From: Bacteroidota bacterium
Lineage (GTDB): Bacteria > Bacteroidota > Bacteroidia > Chitinophagales > Chitinophagaceae
NCBI GenBank assembly: GCA_947458915.1
Contig: CANHAE010000003.1
Span: 1-49,769, forward strand
Direction of reading: 5' to 3'
Length of the DNA: 49,769 nt
Positions 1 through 9,067 of this stretch are shown one piece after another. Both the position numbers and the translations under genes were made by a program. The notes beneath the pieces are model-generated. The model saw nothing but the letters and a program-made list of their open reading frames with translations, made no database searches and was not told where the DNA came from. Positions within the stretch are counted from its first letter, which is position 1, and each line of letters starts with the position of its first letter.

Positions 1-512
1 ATTACACGTTAAACAAGTCCGATGAATTATTTTTTAATTTGGAGAAAGGGTTTATAAATGAACATGAATTTTGTGAGGGCTTTAGAAAACTTATGCAATT
101 GCCTACTGAGGATGAAAAAATTATTGATGCTTGGAATTCCTTGTTAATTGGTTTTAGAAAACAAAGTATTGCTTGGGTAAAAGCGAACAAAGCAAAATAC
201 ACCACCTACTTATATTCCAATACGAACAAAATTCATTACGACTATTTTATGGATCAGTTCCAGCGAGAGGTAGCTACGGAGTCCTTTAATACGCTTTTTA
301 AAAAGCCCTATTATTCTCATGAAATGGGTATGCGCAAACCCGATCCAGCTTCCTTTATTTATATTCTTAATAAAGAGGGCTTAGTGGCTGCGGAAACGTT
401 GTTTGTGGATGACAATGAGCCAAATATCATTGCTGCTGCATCTGTAGGTTTGCAAGTATTACACCTTACCGAAGGAATGTGTATTGAAAAAAATATACTT
501 GCTTACTTGTAA
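1..512 (+). CDS. HAD-superfamily hydrolase, 5'-truncated by window edge
   Basis: The frame is open from base 3 to the stop at 510-512, so the gene begins left of the window; the in-frame TTG at 39 is internal and is not the start. Visible HAD (haloacid dehalogenase-like phosphatase) elements are motif II (YSNTN, the Ser/Thr position), motif III (RKPDP, the conserved Lys) and motif IV (FVDDNEPN, the acidic Mg2+ ligands) followed by the usual A-A-A-S-V-G-L-Q tail. The nucleophile motif DxDGT must lie upstream. The spacing and the helical region between motifs I and II suggest subfamily IA, the phosphoglycolate/beta-phosphoglucomutase-like group. The substrate cannot be read from the sequence. 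The gene is convergent with the next one, 9 bp away. Confidence 0.85.
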   Translation, partial: YTLNKSDELFFNLEKGFINEHEFCEGFRKLMQLPTEDEKIIDAWNSLLIGFRKQSIAWVKANKAKYTTYLYSNTNKIHYDYFMDQFQREVATESFNTLFKKPYYSHEMGMRKPDPASFIYILNKEGLVAAETLFVDDNEPNIIAAASVGLQVLHLTEGMCIEKNILAYL

Positions 513-521
513 CAGGACTAA

Positions 522-779
522 CTATTTTTTCTTAACTTCTTCAAAATCAATGTATTCTACTTCCACAGGAGTGGTATTTTGTTTTACAGTTTGCGCACTT
601 GCCTGCTGTTGACTAGTATTGTTTGACCTTCTAGCAGCTTCGGCAGCCTTGGCTGCCTCTTGCATTTGTTCCATATTCTGTCTCACTGTTCTCACCCCTT
701 TACGCACAGGAACCACCACTTCAAATATGATTTTATACAAGAAATAGATTAACAAGCCGTACAATAATAACTTCGTCAT
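522..779 (-). CDS. DUF4834 family small membrane protein
   Basis: An 85-residue protein with one hydrophobic segment at residues 3-22, a basic stretch after it (VRKGVRTVR), a Gln/Ala-rich helical region, and an acidic C-terminal motif V-E-Y-I-D-F-E-E-V-K. This order (single N-terminal membrane anchor, variable linker, acidic Y-x-D-(F/Y)-E-E-(I/V)-K tail) is typical of the DUF4834 family, found in Bacteroidota and without a known function. It is probably anchored in the inner membrane with the tail in the cytoplasm. It is divergent from rimP across a 120 bp region that holds promoters for both directions. Confidence 0.7.
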   Translation of the reverse strand: MTKLLLYGLLIYFLYKIIFEVVVPVRKGVRTVRQNMEQMQEAAKAAEAARRSNNTSQQQASAQTVKQNTTPVEVEYIDFEEVKKK

Positions 780-783
780 AGCA

Positions 784-791
784 CAAAAATA
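784..791 (-). promoter_or_regulatory. -7 element for the DUF4834 gene
   Basis: On the minus strand this reads TATTTTTG, a full match to the Bacteroidota TAnnTTTG element. It ends five bases before the ATG at 779, so the transcript would be nearly leaderless. I see no good TTTG -33 element at the right distance. Confidence 0.35.
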
Positions 792-809
792 AGGTTCCTG
801 CCAATATTA

Positions 810-841
810 TTGGGTGATTTCGTACTGTTTTATTACCTTTG
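810..841 (+). promoter_or_regulatory. promoter of the rimP-nusA-infB operon
   Basis: TTG at 810-812, a 21 bp spacer and TACCTTTG at 834-841 fit the Bacteroidota primary sigma consensus (TTTG, about 17-23 bp, TAnnTTTG). Transcription would start near 845-850, about 50 bases before the rimP ATG. Confidence 0.6.
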
Positions 842-862
842 CTCAAGTATTAACATACTATT

Positions 863-895
863 GAAGGGAACGGGGTCGTTCCCTTCTTCTTTTTT
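863..895 (+). terminator. terminator-shaped hairpin in the rimP leader (candidate attenuator)
   Basis: Arms 863-872 (GAAGGGAACG) and 877-886 (CGTTCCCTTC) pair perfectly over 10 bp with a GGGT loop and are followed by TTCTTTTTT (887-895). This is the form of an intrinsic terminator on the plus strand. It lies between the predicted promoter (810-841) and the rimP start codon (900), so it cannot be the end of an upstream plus-strand gene: the HAD gene ends at 512 and the gene between them runs the other way. The likely role is control of the operon by premature termination. The minus strand has no T-run after the stem. Confidence 0.6.
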
Positions 896-899
896 ACAT

Positions 900-1370
900 A
901 TGGAAGTAAACGAATTAAAGGATAAGGTACACGCTATATTAGAGCCTCTTTTGTTAGAGGATCCAAGCTATTTTTTGGTTCATATTAAAGTAAAGCCAGG
1001 GCATATCATCAGGGTTTATATTGATGGAGACCAGGGCTTGCCAATTAAACAATGCACTTCTTTCAACAGAAGGTTATATAAAGCCATAGAAGAAGCCGCT
1101 TGGTTTCCTGAAGGTGATTTTGCATTAGAGGTTTCATCACCTGGTGTGGACGAGCCATTGTTATTAAATAGGCAGTATGTAAAAAATATTGGACGTAAAG
1201 TAGAAGTTACTTTAGCCGACGATACAATAAAAGAGGGAACATTATTAACGGTGACAGACGTTGAAATACAAATAGAGTGGACAGAAGGGAAGGGTAAAAA
1301 AGCAACCCAGCACCAATTGCTAATTCCATTTTCGAGTATTAAATCAACCATAGTTCAAATTCAATTTTAA
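900..1370 (+). CDS. rimP: ribosome maturation factor RimP
   Basis: 156 residues from the ATG at 900. The frame extends upstream to 810, but that part would run through the promoter and hairpin and matches nothing, so 900 is preferred. RimP binds the pre-30S subunit and helps assemble the S12 region. The N-terminal alpha/beta domain contains the conserved L-E-V-S-S-P-G-V-D-E-P-L motif at about residues 76-87, and the C-terminal part (about 90-156) is the small SH3-like barrel (G-R-K-V-E-V-T-L). Position directly before nusA and infB is the usual bacterial order. There is no clear Shine-Dalgarno sequence, as is normal in Bacteroidota. Confidence 0.93.
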   Translation: MEVNELKDKVHAILEPLLLEDPSYFLVHIKVKPGHIIRVYIDGDQGLPIKQCTSFNRRLYKAIEEAAWFPEGDFALEVSSPGVDEPLLLNRQYVKNIGRKVEVTLADDTIKEGTLLTVTDVEIQIEWTEGKGKKATQHQLLIPFSSIKSTIVQIQF

Positions 1371-1408
1371 CAAATCATCAAGCGAGGAGCTTGAAAAAAA
1401 ATTATGTT

Positions 1409-2659
1409 ATGGCAAGTATAAATTTGATTGAGGCGTTTCAGGAGTTTAAAGACGCAGAAAGTATTGACCGTCCCACGATGATGAAAGTGGTAGAAGATGT
1501 ATTCAAAACCTTATTGAGAAAAAAATATGGTAGCGATGAAAACTTTGACGTAATTGTTAACGCAGAAAAAGGTGACCTTGAAATAATTCGTCGTCGTGAA
1601 ATTAGACCTGATGATGATGTGGACAATCCTTTAGAAGAAGTGGCTTATTCAGAAGCTATAAAAATAGAACCCGATTTTGAAATTGGGGAGGAATTACTAG
1701 AGGAAGTAAATATTTATGATTTTGGTAGAAGGGCCATCCTTGCTGCAAAGCAGACCTTGGCTTCTCGTATCAATGACTTAAAGAAAACAGCTTTAGTTAA
1801 AAAATATTCTGACAGAATTGGAGAAATAATTAATGCGGAAATTTATCAGGTTTGGAAAAAAGAAGTGTTGTTATTGGATGAAGAAGGGAATGAATTAATT
1901 CTTCCAAAGACAGAGCAAATCCCTCAAGATTTCTTTAAAAAAGGAGAAAACATCAGAGCCGTGATTGCTAGAGTGGATATGAAAAATAATTCACCAGTAA
2001 TTATTTTATCTAGAACGAATCCTTTATTCCTTGCTAAATTATTAGAAATAGAAGTTCCGGAAATTTTTGATGGTTTAATTACCATAAAGAAAATTGTACG
2101 TGAGCCAGGAGAGCGCGCAAAAGTGGCTGTTGAATCATTTGATGACCGTATTGATCCAGTAGGTGCTTGTGTGGGTATGAAAGGAAGTCGTATTCACGGG
2201 ATTGTGAGAGAGTTGAAAAATGAAAATATTGACGTAATTAATTTTACCACAAATACCCAATTGTTAATTCAACGTTCATTAACACCTGCTAAAATTAGTT
2301 ACATGAATATTGATGACGACCGTAAACGTGCGGAGGTATATTTACCAGCTGATCAAGTTTCTTTAGCAATTGGTAGAAGAGGGGTTAATATTAAGTTAGC
2401 CACCGAACTTACTGGTTATGAATTAGACGTTTACCGCGAAGACGAAGAAATTATCGAAGAATTTGATATCGATTTAGACGAATTTAGCGATGAGATCGAA
2501 ACCTGGATTATTGATGAATTTAAGCGTGTTGGTTGTGATACGGCAAGAAGCGTATTAAAGCTAAATGCTGACGAATTAGAAAGAAGAACAGATTTAGAGA
2601 CAGAAACGATAGCAGAAGTGCGTCGTGTTTTACAAGAAGAGATTGATAAAGGTGAATAA
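1409..2659 (+). CDS. nusA: transcription termination/antitermination factor NusA
   Basis: 416 residues from ATG 1409; a TTG six codons upstream (1391) is possible, but MASINLIEAFQEF is the usual Bacteroidota N-terminus. NusA binds RNA polymerase and nascent RNA and modulates pausing, termination and antitermination. Domains: N-terminal polymerase-binding domain (about 1-125), S1 domain (about 130-200), and KH1/KH2 with the GxKGxR-type loop (GMKGSRIHGI) and SLAIGRRGVNIKLA. An acidic linker (EDEEIIEEFDIDLDEF) leads to a helical C-terminal segment of about 60 residues. It starts 38 bp after rimP, in the same operon. NusA is the natural candidate to act on the hairpin in the operon leader. Confidence 0.96.
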   Translation: MASINLIEAFQEFKDAESIDRPTMMKVVEDVFKTLLRKKYGSDENFDVIVNAEKGDLEIIRRREIRPDDDVDNPLEEVAYSEAIKIEPDFEIGEELLEEVNIYDFGRRAILAAKQTLASRINDLKKTALVKKYSDRIGEIINAEIYQVWKKEVLLLDEEGNELILPKTEQIPQDFFKKGENIRAVIARVDMKNNSPVIILSRTNPLFLAKLLEIEVPEIFDGLITIKKIVREPGERAKVAVESFDDRIDPVGACVGMKGSRIHGIVRELKNENIDVINFTTNTQLLIQRSLTPAKISYMNIDDDRKRAEVYLPADQVSLAIGRRGVNIKLATELTGYELDVYREDEEIIEEFDIDLDEFSDEIETWIIDEFKRVGCDTARSVLKLNADELERRTDLETETIAEVRRVLQEEIDKGE

Positions 2660-2673
2660 CCTTGTTTTTGAAG

Positions 2674-2681
2674 TATATTTG
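2674..2681 (+). promoter_or_regulatory. possible internal promoter before infB
   Basis: TATATTTG fits TAnnTTTG fully and lies in the 67 bp nusA-infB gap, 45 bases before the infB start. No -33 TTTG is found at a good distance, so this is a partial match. A weak hairpin (2695-2713, seven pairs including a G-T) lies between it and infB. Confidence 0.3.
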
Positions 2682-2726
2682 TATTAGGTGACTCGTCCCG
2701 AGTAAATCGGGGCAAAAAACAACAGA

Positions 2727-5675
2727 ATGTCAGAATTGAAACTACCAAGACTGTTAGCAGCTGCTAAAGAATTCAACGTCGGTCAAGATACCATCGTTGA
2801 TTTCTTAGTAAAGAAAGGTTTTCCTAAAGATGACCTTAAGCCAACAGCTAAATTAACCGAGGATCAGTATTATTCTTTGCAAGCCGAATTCCAAAGTGAT
2901 AAGGTTGCAAGAGATAAAGCAGACCATGTGGAACTGCCAAAGAATGCGGTTAGTGATAAAGTAAAAAAACCAGAACCTGCGAAGGCGGTTGATGCTGTAG
3001 AAAAAGTGGCTGAAGCAAAGCCGGAAGTAATAGTAAAAGCGACTGAAGCAAGTACTAAAATAAAGGCAGATGATGTTTTCTCTGGGACCAAAAAAGCGGT
3101 TGCCCCTAAAGTGGAAGCTTCAGCACCTGAAGTGCCTAAGGCAACTAAGATAGAAGCTCCAGAGGTGGAGGCACCTAAAGTTATCAATAAGATAGATCTT
3201 TCCTTAATAGATTCTTCAACCCGACCTAAAAAATCAGCTAAGAAGGAGGAGGAAGCACCAGCTCCTGCTGCTAAAGCTGTTTCAGCAAAAGCGCCTGCAA
3301 AAAAAACAGCAGCTTCCGCTAAAAAAGAAGAAAATGCCATAGCTCCGAAAGCAGTTCCGACGGATCATTCTATTCAACCGGAAAATGTACATGGCAAAAT
3401 TGAAAATATTCAAGCAACTAAGTTAGAAGGACCTAAAATTATGGGTAAAATTGTTTTACCTGTTAATAGCGACACACGTCCAAAACCATTAAGCCAAGAA
3501 GAAAAGCGTACACGTAAGCGTATTCCAGTTCAAGGAAACCGTCCACAAGGTGGTGGTCCAGCAGGTACCGCACCACAGGGTGGCCAAGGTGGTGGTTACC
3601 AAGGAAATCGTCCACAAGGAACTGGTTATCAAGGAAATCGCCCACAAGGTGGTGGCTACCAAGGAAACCGTCCGCAAGGTGGCGGTGGCGCAGCACGTCC
3701 AGGTCAAGGAGGTCGTGGACCAAATAGGTTCGGTCCAGTTACTGCTGAACAAAAAGAAATTGATCAAAAAGCAATTCAAGATAAGATTAAGGAAACACAG
3801 GCTAAATTATCTGGCCAAGGTGGTAGAGGAAAAAGCATGAAGTCGAAATATCGTCGTGCCAGAAGAGAAGAAGCTGCCGAAAATGAATTGAATCAAGTAA
3901 GAGATACCAAATTACAGGTAACAGAATTTGTTACTGTAAGTGAGATAGCTAGTTTGATGGATGTAAGTTTTGCTGACATCATTAGCAAGTGTATGAATTT
4001 AGGAATCATGGTTTCAATTAACCAACGTTTAGATGCGGAGGTTATTGAATTAGTGGCAAGTGAGTTTGGTTTCGAAGTAGAATTCGTTGGATTAGAAGAA
4101 GCGCAAGAATTAGATGAAGAAGAAGAAGCGGAAGATCAGGCAAATTTAGTGGAGCGCCCACCAATTGTAACCATTATGGGTCACGTGGACCACGGTAAAA
4201 CATCTTTACTAGATTATATTCGTAACGCAAATGTGGTTGCTGGAGAGGCCGGTGGTATCACTCAGCACATTGGAGCTTATGAGGTAACCCTGCCTAACGG
4301 AAAAGCAATCACTTTCTTGGATACGCCAGGTCACGAAGCCTTTACGGCAATGCGTGCGCGTGGTGCTAAAATAACAGATATTGCAATTATTGTTGTAGCA
4401 GCGGATGATGCGGTTATGCCACAAACAAGAGAAGCGATTAGTCACTCACAAGCAGCGAATGTACCAATGATTTTTGCTGTTAACAAGATTGATAAAGACG
4501 GTGCACAACCACAAAAAATTTATGAGCAATTATCGCAAATGAATATTTTAGTAGAAGCTTGGGGTGGTAAATTCCAAAACCAAGAATTGTCTGCTAAACA
4601 AGGTTTGAATGTAGACGCTTTACTAGAAAAAGTATTATTAGAGTCTGAATTATTAGACCTTAAAGCGAATCCAAATAGAGAAGCTACTGGTAGTGTAATT
4701 GAAGCGTCTTTAGATAAAGGCCGTGGATATGTAGCAACTATTTTAGTACAAAACGGAACATTACGTCAGGGAGATTTGATTTTATCAGGCCAACATTATG
4801 GTCGTGTAAAAGCTATGTTCAATGAACGTAATCAACGTATTGAAGTTGCCCCACCTTCAACTCCTGTAGTAATATTAGGTTTAAATGGAGCACCGCAAGC
4901 TGGTGAGAAGTTTAAAGTGTTTGATGATGAAGCAGAAGCAAAAGAATTAGCAACCAAGCGTGCTCAATTACTAAGAGAGCAAGGCTTAAGAACTAGAAAG
5001 CATATTACTTTGGATGAAATTGGTCGCCGTTTAGCTTTAGGAAATTTCAAGGAATTAAATATCATCATTAAAGGTGACGTGGATGGTTCTGTAGAGGCCT
5101 TAAGTGATTCATTGCAAAAATTATCTACCGAAGAAATTGCTATTAGGGTAATTCTAAAAGGGGTAGGTCAAATTTCTGAATCAGATGTGTTACTTTCTGC
5201 AGCATCCGATGCCATCATTATTGGATTTAACGTTCGACCTTCTATGCAAGCGAATAAATTAGCTGAAACAGAAGGTGTGGAAATTAAATTATACTCTATT
5301 ATCTACAACGCAATTGATGAAATCAAGAGCGCGATGGAAGGCATGTTGGAGCCGAAAATACAAGAGAAGATTGTCGCTAATGTGGAAGTTAGAGAAGTTT
5401 ACAAATTTGACAAAGCAACCGTTGCTGGATGTTTCGTGTTAGATGGTAAATTAAGCCGTAATAGTAAAATTCGTATTATACGTGATGGTATTGTTGAATT
5501 CCCAAGAGGAGAAGGCCAAGCTGCTGAATTAGGAAGTTTGAAACGTTTCAAAGACGATGTAAAAGATGTTGTATCTAATATGGAGTGTGGTTTGACAATC
5601 AAAAATTTCAGCGACCTGAAACCAGGGGATATAGTAGAAGCCTTCGAAGAAGAGGAAGTAAAACGTACTTTATAA
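2727..5675 (+). CDS. infB: translation initiation factor IF-2
   Basis: 982 residues, long for IF-2 because of an extended linker, as in other Bacteroidota. IF-2 is the GTPase that brings fMet-tRNA to the 30S subunit and promotes subunit joining. The N-terminal IF2_N domain (about 1-55) is followed by an Ala/Lys/Pro-rich linker (about 70-250), a Gly/Gln/Asn/Arg/Pro repeat region (about 265-335), a second IF2_N-like domain (about 390-455), and the G domain: G1 [10 protein letters not shown]3 DTPGHEAF, G4 NKID. Domains II-IV follow to the C-terminus. The low-complexity linker is the only unusual part. Confidence 0.97.
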   Translation: MSELKLPRLLAAAKEFNVGQDTIVDFLVKKGFPKDDLKPTAKLTEDQYYSLQAEFQSDKVARDKADHVELPKNAVSDKVKKPEPAKAVDAVEKVAEAKPEVIVKATEASTKIKADDVFSGTKKAVAPKVEASAPEVPKATKIEAPEVEAPKVINKIDLSLIDSSTRPKKSAKKEEEAPAPAAKAVSAKAPAKKTAASAKKEENAIAPKAVPTDHSIQPENVHGKIENIQATKLEGPKIMGKIVLPVNSDTRPKPLSQEEKRTRKRIPVQGNRPQGGGPAGTAPQGGQGGGYQGNRPQGTGYQGNRPQGGGYQGNRPQGGGGAARPGQGGRGPNRFGPVTAEQKEIDQKAIQDKIKETQAKLSGQGGRGKSMKSKYRRARREEAAENELNQVRDTKLQVTEFVTVSEIASLMDVSFADIISKCMNLGIMVSINQRLDAEVIELVASEFGFEVEFVGLEEAQELDEEEEAEDQANLVERPPIVTIMGHVDHGKTSLLDYIRNANVVAGEAGGITQHIGAYEVTLPNGKAITFLDTPGHEAFTAMRARGAKITDIAIIVVAADDAVMPQTREAISHSQAANVPMIFAVNKIDKDGAQPQKIYEQLSQMNILVEAWGGKFQNQELSAKQGLNVDALLEKVLLESELLDLKANPNREATGSVIEASLDKGRGYVATILVQNGTLRQGDLILSGQHYGRVKAMFNERNQRIEVAPPSTPVVILGLNGAPQAGEKFKVFDDEAEAKELATKRAQLLREQGLRTRKHITLDEIGRRLALGNFKELNIIIKGDVDGSVEALSDSLQKLSTEEIAIRVILKGVGQISESDVLLSAASDAIIIGFNVRPSMQANKLAETEGVEIKLYSIIYNAIDEIKSAMEGMLEPKIQEKIVANVEVREVYKFDKATVAGCFVLDGKLSRNSKIRIIRDGIVEFPRGEGQAAELGSLKRFKDDVKDVVSNMECGLTIKNFSDLKPGDIVEAFEEEEVKRTL
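3591..3683 (+). repeat. 30-bp tandem repeats in infB encoding (Q)GNRPQGxGY
   Basis: Three in-frame 30 bp units starting at 3600, 3630 and 3660 encode [20 protein letters not shown] and [10 protein letters not shown], with a further QGNRPQG at 3531. Codons differ between copies, so the protein sequence is kept rather than the DNA being freshly duplicated. The region belongs to the flexible, positively charged linker of IF-2. Confidence 0.8.
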
Positions 5676-5689
5676 AAAAATTAAGATTT

Positions 5690-5716
5690 GATAGTTGGGA
5701 TAATCGCCCAGCTATC
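5690..5716 (+). other. hairpin between infB and the surA-like gene
   Basis: Arms 5690-5699 (GATAGTTGGG) and 5707-5716 (CCCAGCTATC) pair over 10 bp including one G-T, with a 7 base loop. There is no T-run after it, so it is a poor intrinsic terminator. It could be an RNA-processing or 3'-stabilising stem separating infB from the downstream gene in a shared transcript. Confidence 0.4.
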
Positions 5717-5743
5717 GGATCTTTAAACATTAATAAAAGTTTG

Positions 5744-7135
5744 ATGAAAATAGTTAGCATTGTTTTTTCTTTGGTATTCATGTCTATTTCTTTTTGTGCG
5801 GAAGCGCAAGTGAAAAAAGTACTTGCCGATAAAATTGTTGCCACAGTTGGCGATAAATTTATTTTAAGATCCGATATTGATAATGCTATTATAGATTACA
5901 AAAGACAAAGTCAGGATCAAGAAGGCGCAATTGCTCCAACTTTTTGTCAAGTATTAGAAGGTCAGTTAATTCGTAAAGCCTTGGTATTGCAAGCTGAAAA
6001 AGATTCCCTTAATGTAACCGAAGACGAAATACAAAATGAGATTGACAGGAAAATAAGACTTTTCCTAAATCAGTTTGGCAGCAAGGAAGTATTAGAAGAA
6101 GTGGCAGGCAGGACTATTTTTCAATTAAAAGAAGACTTTAGGATCTTAATTAAAGAACAGCAATTATCTGAGCAAATGCAACAGAAAATTGTGGAGAAAG
6201 TAAAAATCACACCTTTTGAAGTGAGGGCGTTTTATAATAAAATCCCAGTGGATAGTTTGCCATTGTATGAAAGTGAAGTGCAAATAATGGAGTTAGTCAT
6301 GCATCCAAAAGCAAACAGAGATGTAGAAGAATACGTTATCAAGCAATTGTTTGATTACAGACGTGAAATTGAATCCGGCATAAATAAATTTGACCAATTA
6401 GTTAAGCTATATTCAGAAGATCCTAGTTCTAAAGAAAACTTAGGCCAATTCAATATTAATAGAAATGAAAAGAATTTTGATCCTGCATTTATGGCAGGAT
6501 CCTTCCGCTTAAAAGAGGGGCAAATTTCTGCCCCAGTAAAATCTAAATTTGGATACCATTTGATTCAATTAATCTCAAGGTCTGGAGACGACGCAGTAGT
6601 AAAACATATCTTGCGCATTCCTCCAATTGGAGCCGACGAGATCAATGAAACTAAAACCTTTTTAGATAGTGTAAGGACTGCAATTGTTGCGGGTAAAACA
6701 ACTTTCGGAGAAGCAGTAAATAAACATAGCGATGACGATCAAAGCAAATTTAGCGGTGGCGCGATTGCTGGTCGTGACGGGTCCACTTATGTTAATTATG
6801 ACCAATTGGATAAAGACATGGTGGTGGTAGTTAAAGGTATGAAACCCGGTCAGGTATCAGCTCCTCAAGTATATACTGATGACCGCGGCAGAAAGGCGGT
6901 TCGTTTAATATATTTCAAGGAAAGAACCGAACCCCATAAAGAGAACCTGAAAGAAGATTACAATCGTGTTGCTCAACGTGCATTGGAAGAAAAAAAGGTG
7001 AAGGCCTTAGAAGCATGGTTCAAAGAGCGTATACCTAATTATTACATCTATATTGATGAGTCTTATGGTACCTGTACCGAATTAAAAGACTGGATTAAAG
7101 TGGCAAACACTATCGTTAAAGAAAAAACTTACTAG
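5744..7135 (+). CDS. SurA-like periplasmic peptidyl-prolyl cis-trans isomerase
   Basis: 463 residues from ATG 5744; the frame is open further upstream but overlaps infB, and MKIVSIVFSLVFMSISFCAEAQ is a clear Sec signal peptide with cleavage after AEA. A SurA N-terminal chaperone domain (about 25-180) is followed by two parvulin (PpiC) domains (about 200-305 and 310-410); the first has the typical ending F-D-P-A-F, A-G-S-F-R-L-K-E-G-Q-I-S-A-P-V-K-S-K-F-G-Y-H-L-I-Q. Its family chaperones outer-membrane proteins in the periplasm. It starts 68 bp after infB without a visible promoter, so co-transcription with the rimP operon is likely. Confidence 0.87.
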   Translation: MKIVSIVFSLVFMSISFCAEAQVKKVLADKIVATVGDKFILRSDIDNAIIDYKRQSQDQEGAIAPTFCQVLEGQLIRKALVLQAEKDSLNVTEDEIQNEIDRKIRLFLNQFGSKEVLEEVAGRTIFQLKEDFRILIKEQQLSEQMQQKIVEKVKITPFEVRAFYNKIPVDSLPLYESEVQIMELVMHPKANRDVEEYVIKQLFDYRREIESGINKFDQLVKLYSEDPSSKENLGQFNINRNEKNFDPAFMAGSFRLKEGQISAPVKSKFGYHLIQLISRSGDDAVVKHILRIPPIGADEINETKTFLDSVRTAIVAGKTTFGEAVNKHSDDDQSKFSGGAIAGRDGSTYVNYDQLDKDMVVVVKGMKPGQVSAPQVYTDDRGRKAVRLIYFKERTEPHKENLKEDYNRVAQRALEEKKVKALEAWFKERIPNYYIYIDESYGTCTELKDWIKVANTIVKEKTY

Positions 7136-7185
7136 TCTAGTAAAATATTAATCTAGTACAACAGGGAATTTTTAAGGAAGTATCG

Positions 7186-7193
7186 TAATTTTG
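7186..7193 (+). promoter_or_regulatory. -7 element for the amidophosphoribosyltransferase gene
   Basis: TAATTTTG is a full match to TAnnTTTG, 20 bases before the ATG at 7213. No TTG is found at the expected -33 distance. A short palindrome (7129-7143, TTACTAG-T-CTAGTAA) overlaps the stop codon of the gene upstream. Confidence 0.45.
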
Positions 7194-7212
7194 GGCCTCC
7201 TTAAACTTCATC

Positions 7213-9060
7213 ATGAGCGACGAAATCAAACACGAGTGTGGACTAGCTTACATTCGACTAAGAAAACCCTTATCATACTATCTTCAAAAAAGAGGCACGG
7301 TTACATACGGTTTAAATAAGTTGTATTTACTCATGGAAAAACAGCATAACCGAGGCCAAGACGGAGCCGGTATTGCGACAGTTAAATTAAATATAGAACC
7401 AGGCAATCCTTTCCTTTACCGTTTAAGAAGTAACGCACAGCAGCCCATCGCCGACTTGTTTTATAAAATTGGCCTCGAAATACAAGAGCTAGAAAAATTC
7501 CAGCCAGATATTGCAAAACATCCAGGACTTATGAAGGGGCATTTGCCTTTTATGGGAGAAATTTTACTAGGGCATTTAAGGTATGGCACACAAGGGAAAA
7601 ATAATGTTGAATTTTGCCATCCCTTTATTAAAAGAAATTTAGAACCCGCTAAGAATATCGCGTTGGCTGGTAATTTCAATTTAGTTAATACCGACGAACT
7701 GTTTCAAAAAATTGGATTAGCACCTGGTGTTTTTGAAAAACAAAGCGACTTAGCTGCCATGATGGAGGTTATTCATCACTTTTTAGATAAAGAAGAAGCA
7801 ATCAATCCCAATAATCCAAACATTGTTACTGTATTAAAAAAAGCAGCACAATTATTTGATGGAGGATTTACAATTGGAGGCTTATTAGGAAATGGGGACA
7901 GCTTTATAATGCGTGATGCGCATGGCATTCGCCCTGCCTATTATTATATTGACGAGGAGGTTATTGTTGCTGCGAGTGAAAGAGCGGCCATTAGAACAGC
8001 ATTTAATGTTGCCGAAAACGAAGTGGTAGAACTAATGCCAGGTTGCGCCTTAATTGTAGATGAAAAAGGCAAATACACCATTGAACAAATATTGGAACCA
8101 AAGGAAAGAAGAGCATGTTCGTTTGAACGTATTTATTTTTCAAGAGGTAGCGATGAAAAAATTTACAGAGAAAGAATTGCATTAGGAAACCATTTAAGCA
8201 AAAGAGTACTAGATAGAATTGAAAAAGATTTAAAAAATACTATTTTCTCCTATATACCGAATACTGCCGAAGTTGCATTTTATGGTTTAGTGAAAGGGAT
8301 GGAACAGTATTTGAATAAAATTAAAGTAGAACGTATTTTAAGCTGGGGTAACCAAGTGGATGCCGATAAGTTGGAACAGATGGTTAATCGAAAAATTCGT
8401 CAAGAAAAAATTGCCATAAAAGATGTTAAACTAAGGACTTTTATTACAGACGACGCCAACAGAAATGAAATGGTGCAGCACGTTTATGATATTACCTATG
8501 GAACAGTGATAGCGAACCAGGATACATTAGTTGTTATTGACGATAGTATTGTGAGAGGTACCACTTTAAGAGAAAGTATCATAAGAATGTTGTCTCGTTT
8601 ATCTCCTAAGAAAATTATAGTTGTTTCCTCGGCGCCACAAATAAGGTATCCCGACTGCTATGGTATTGACATGAGTAAGATGGGTGATTTTATTGCCTTC
8701 AGAGCTGTTATTGCTTTGCTCACCGAAAAAGGAATGGCTAATATTATTGACGACGTGTACAATAAAATTAAAGCACTAGAAGCAAGTGATGAACTGCATA
8801 CTGAAAATGTCGTGAGGCAATTATACAAACCTTTTACTCCTGAAGATATTTCCGATAAAATTGCACAATTAATTACACCAGAGGATATCAGTATTCCTGT
8901 AGAAGTAATTTATCAAACTATTGAAGATTTGCATTTATGTTGCCCAACTAATACAGGCGACTGGTACTTCACTGGTAATTATCCAACACCTGGAGGTAAC
9001 AAAGTTTGTAATAAAGCTTTTGTTAACTATGTGGAAGGGAAAAATGTAAGAGGATACTAG
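7213..9060 (+). CDS. purF: amidophosphoribosyltransferase, long Bacteroidota form
   Basis: 615 residues, against about 470-510 for classical PurF. PurF-type enzymes make 5-phosphoribosylamine from PRPP and glutamine, the first step of purine synthesis. The N-terminal glutaminase (Ntn hydrolase) domain would use Cys9 (HECGLAY) after removal of eight residues, with the conserved QHNRGQDGAG at 44-53. The phosphoribosyltransferase domain has the PRPP loop VVIDDSIVRGTT at about 440-451. The last 100 residues form an extension with a Cys-rich motif (LCCPTNTGDWYFTGNYPTPG) not found in E. coli PurF. It may be the main PurF or a paralogue beside a shorter one; the window cannot decide. It is convergent with the KAS III gene, 7 bp away, with no terminator between. 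Confidence 0.82.
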   Translation: MSDEIKHECGLAYIRLRKPLSYYLQKRGTVTYGLNKLYLLMEKQHNRGQDGAGIATVKLNIEPGNPFLYRLRSNAQQPIADLFYKIGLEIQELEKFQPDIAKHPGLMKGHLPFMGEILLGHLRYGTQGKNNVEFCHPFIKRNLEPAKNIALAGNFNLVNTDELFQKIGLAPGVFEKQSDLAAMMEVIHHFLDKEEAINPNNPNIVTVLKKAAQLFDGGFTIGGLLGNGDSFIMRDAHGIRPAYYYIDEEVIVAASERAAIRTAFNVAENEVVELMPGCALIVDEKGKYTIEQILEPKERRACSFERIYFSRGSDEKIYRERIALGNHLSKRVLDRIEKDLKNTIFSYIPNTAEVAFYGLVKGMEQYLNKIKVERILSWGNQVDADKLEQMVNRKIRQEKIAIKDVKLRTFITDDANRNEMVQHVYDITYGTVIANQDTLVVIDDSIVRGTTLRESIIRMLSRLSPKKIIVVSSAPQIRYPDCYGIDMSKMGDFIAFRAVIALLTEKGMANIIDDVYNKIKALEASDELHTENVVRQLYKPFTPEDISDKIAQLITPEDISIPVEVIYQTIEDLHLCCPTNTGDWYFTGNYPTPGGNKVCNKAFVNYVEGKNVRGY

Positions 9061-9067
9061 TTGAAAC

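Noticed and set aside
2870-3340. 156-residue antisense open frame opposite infB, with other frames nearby (3463-3840)
   Set aside because: They are shadows of the Ala/Lys/Pro- and Gly-rich linker codons; compositions are biased and no family is recognised.
3531-3683. Regular 30 bp repeats as a CRISPR-like array
   Set aside because: They are in frame inside infB, encode QGNRPQGxGY and have no unique spacers or cas genes; they are coding repeats of the IF-2 linker.
7129-7143. TTACTAG-T-CTAGTAA over the stop codon of the surA-like gene as an operator
   Set aside because: It is short, AT-rich and partly coding; one match of this size is expected by chance.
9061-9067. A terminator between purF and the KAS III gene
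   Set aside because: Only seven bases separate the stops and no stem with a T-run is visible on either strand.
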